From NCBI GenBank assembly GCA_038231615.1, contig JBBRLA010000346.1, forward strand, positions 1 through 8,866: 8,866 nt of DNA. Reading direction: 5' to 3'. This document shows, piece by piece, positions 8,790 to 8,866 of the stretch. Position 1 is the first letter of the stretch. Each line of letters begins with the position of its first letter. This DNA comes from JBBRLA01 sp038231615 (GTDB lineage Bacteria; Myxococcota_A; Polyangia; Palsa-1104; JAEUJZ01). A program made the translations under genes and the position numbers. The notes below the pieces were generated by a model that did not search any database, was not told where the DNA came from, and was given only the letters and a program-made list of their open reading frames with translations.

Positions 8790-8866
8790 ATGCCCTCCAT
8801 CGATCATGACGGCCCGGTTCAGCTCCTCGAAAACGCCCCCGACCTGTCCCCCCGCCTGCTGCGCGC
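8790..8866 (+). CDS. Start of an uncharacterised protein (3' partial)
   Basis: ATG at 8790 opens a frame that runs off the window: MPSIDHDGPVQLLENAPDLS, then PRLLR. This N-terminus resembles a large family of uncharacterised proteins in Sorangium and Streptomyces that start with 'MPS..HE.P..L....P.L...LL', some of which are thought to be Rpn/PD-(D/E)XK nuclease-like. With 25 residues the match is only suggestive. The upstream sequence lacks a strong Shine-Dalgarno. Same strand as the TIR gene but 758 bp away, so it is probably a separate transcription unit. Confidence 0.45.
   Translation, partial: MPSIDHDGPVQLLENAPDLSPRLLR

Overview
The window is GC-rich DNA (roughly two thirds G+C by eye) packed with Hanks-type Ser/Thr kinases, FHA domains, WD40 repeats, a Roc/Rab-like GTPase and two TIR domains. 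This combination is typical of myxobacteria and other large-genome Gram-negative bacteria (a Sorangium/Haliangium-like genome is the best guess). That assignment rests on domain content only; there is no rRNA or other marker gene.

Layout. The left edge (about 1-290) holds the C-terminal end of a plus-strand gene that looks like a HerA/DUF87-type ATPase. It is convergent with a three-gene minus-strand operon. Transcription order in the operon, right to left: (i) 7154-4359, a 931-residue protein with two tandem kinase domains followed by two FHA domains; (ii) 4347-3145, a single-kinase protein; (iii) 3148-293, a 951-residue protein with a WD40 propeller, a Roc/Rab-like GTPase, a COR-like region, a four-cysteine zinc ribbon and a TIR domain. 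Gaps are 11 nt between the first two genes and a 4-base GTGA overlap between the last two. A 118-bp intergenic region separates the operon from a divergent plus-strand gene (7273-8031) encoding a TIR domain fused to a small C-terminal helical domain of the effector-associated/death-like kind. The segment 8032-8789 has no convincing gene, and a new plus-strand gene starts at 8790 and leaves the window.

Most notable points. (1) Genes (ii) and (iii) look like one STK-WD40-GTPase-TIR gene split by a one-base frameshift near 3200-3220: the WD40 reading frame continues upstream of the GTG start and supplies the missing part of blade 1, giving exactly seven blades. (2) In gene (i) the first kinase lacks key catalytic residues (NFG for DFG, HRDLN for HRDLK, broken glycine loop) while the second is intact, a pseudokinase-kinase tandem like that of eukaryotic JAKs. 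(3) The two TIR domains, one on each side of the locus, are close paralogues (about 57 % identical, ungapped) and both keep the putative catalytic glutamate. (4) A diverged 47-bp direct repeat (40/47 identical) brackets the whole four-gene locus.

Working model (inference). The locus is a signalling and possibly anti-phage or cell-suicide module. A kinase/FHA phospho-relay and a propeller/GTPase sensor control TIR NADase-type effectors, one built into the sensor and one encoded separately with an adaptor domain.
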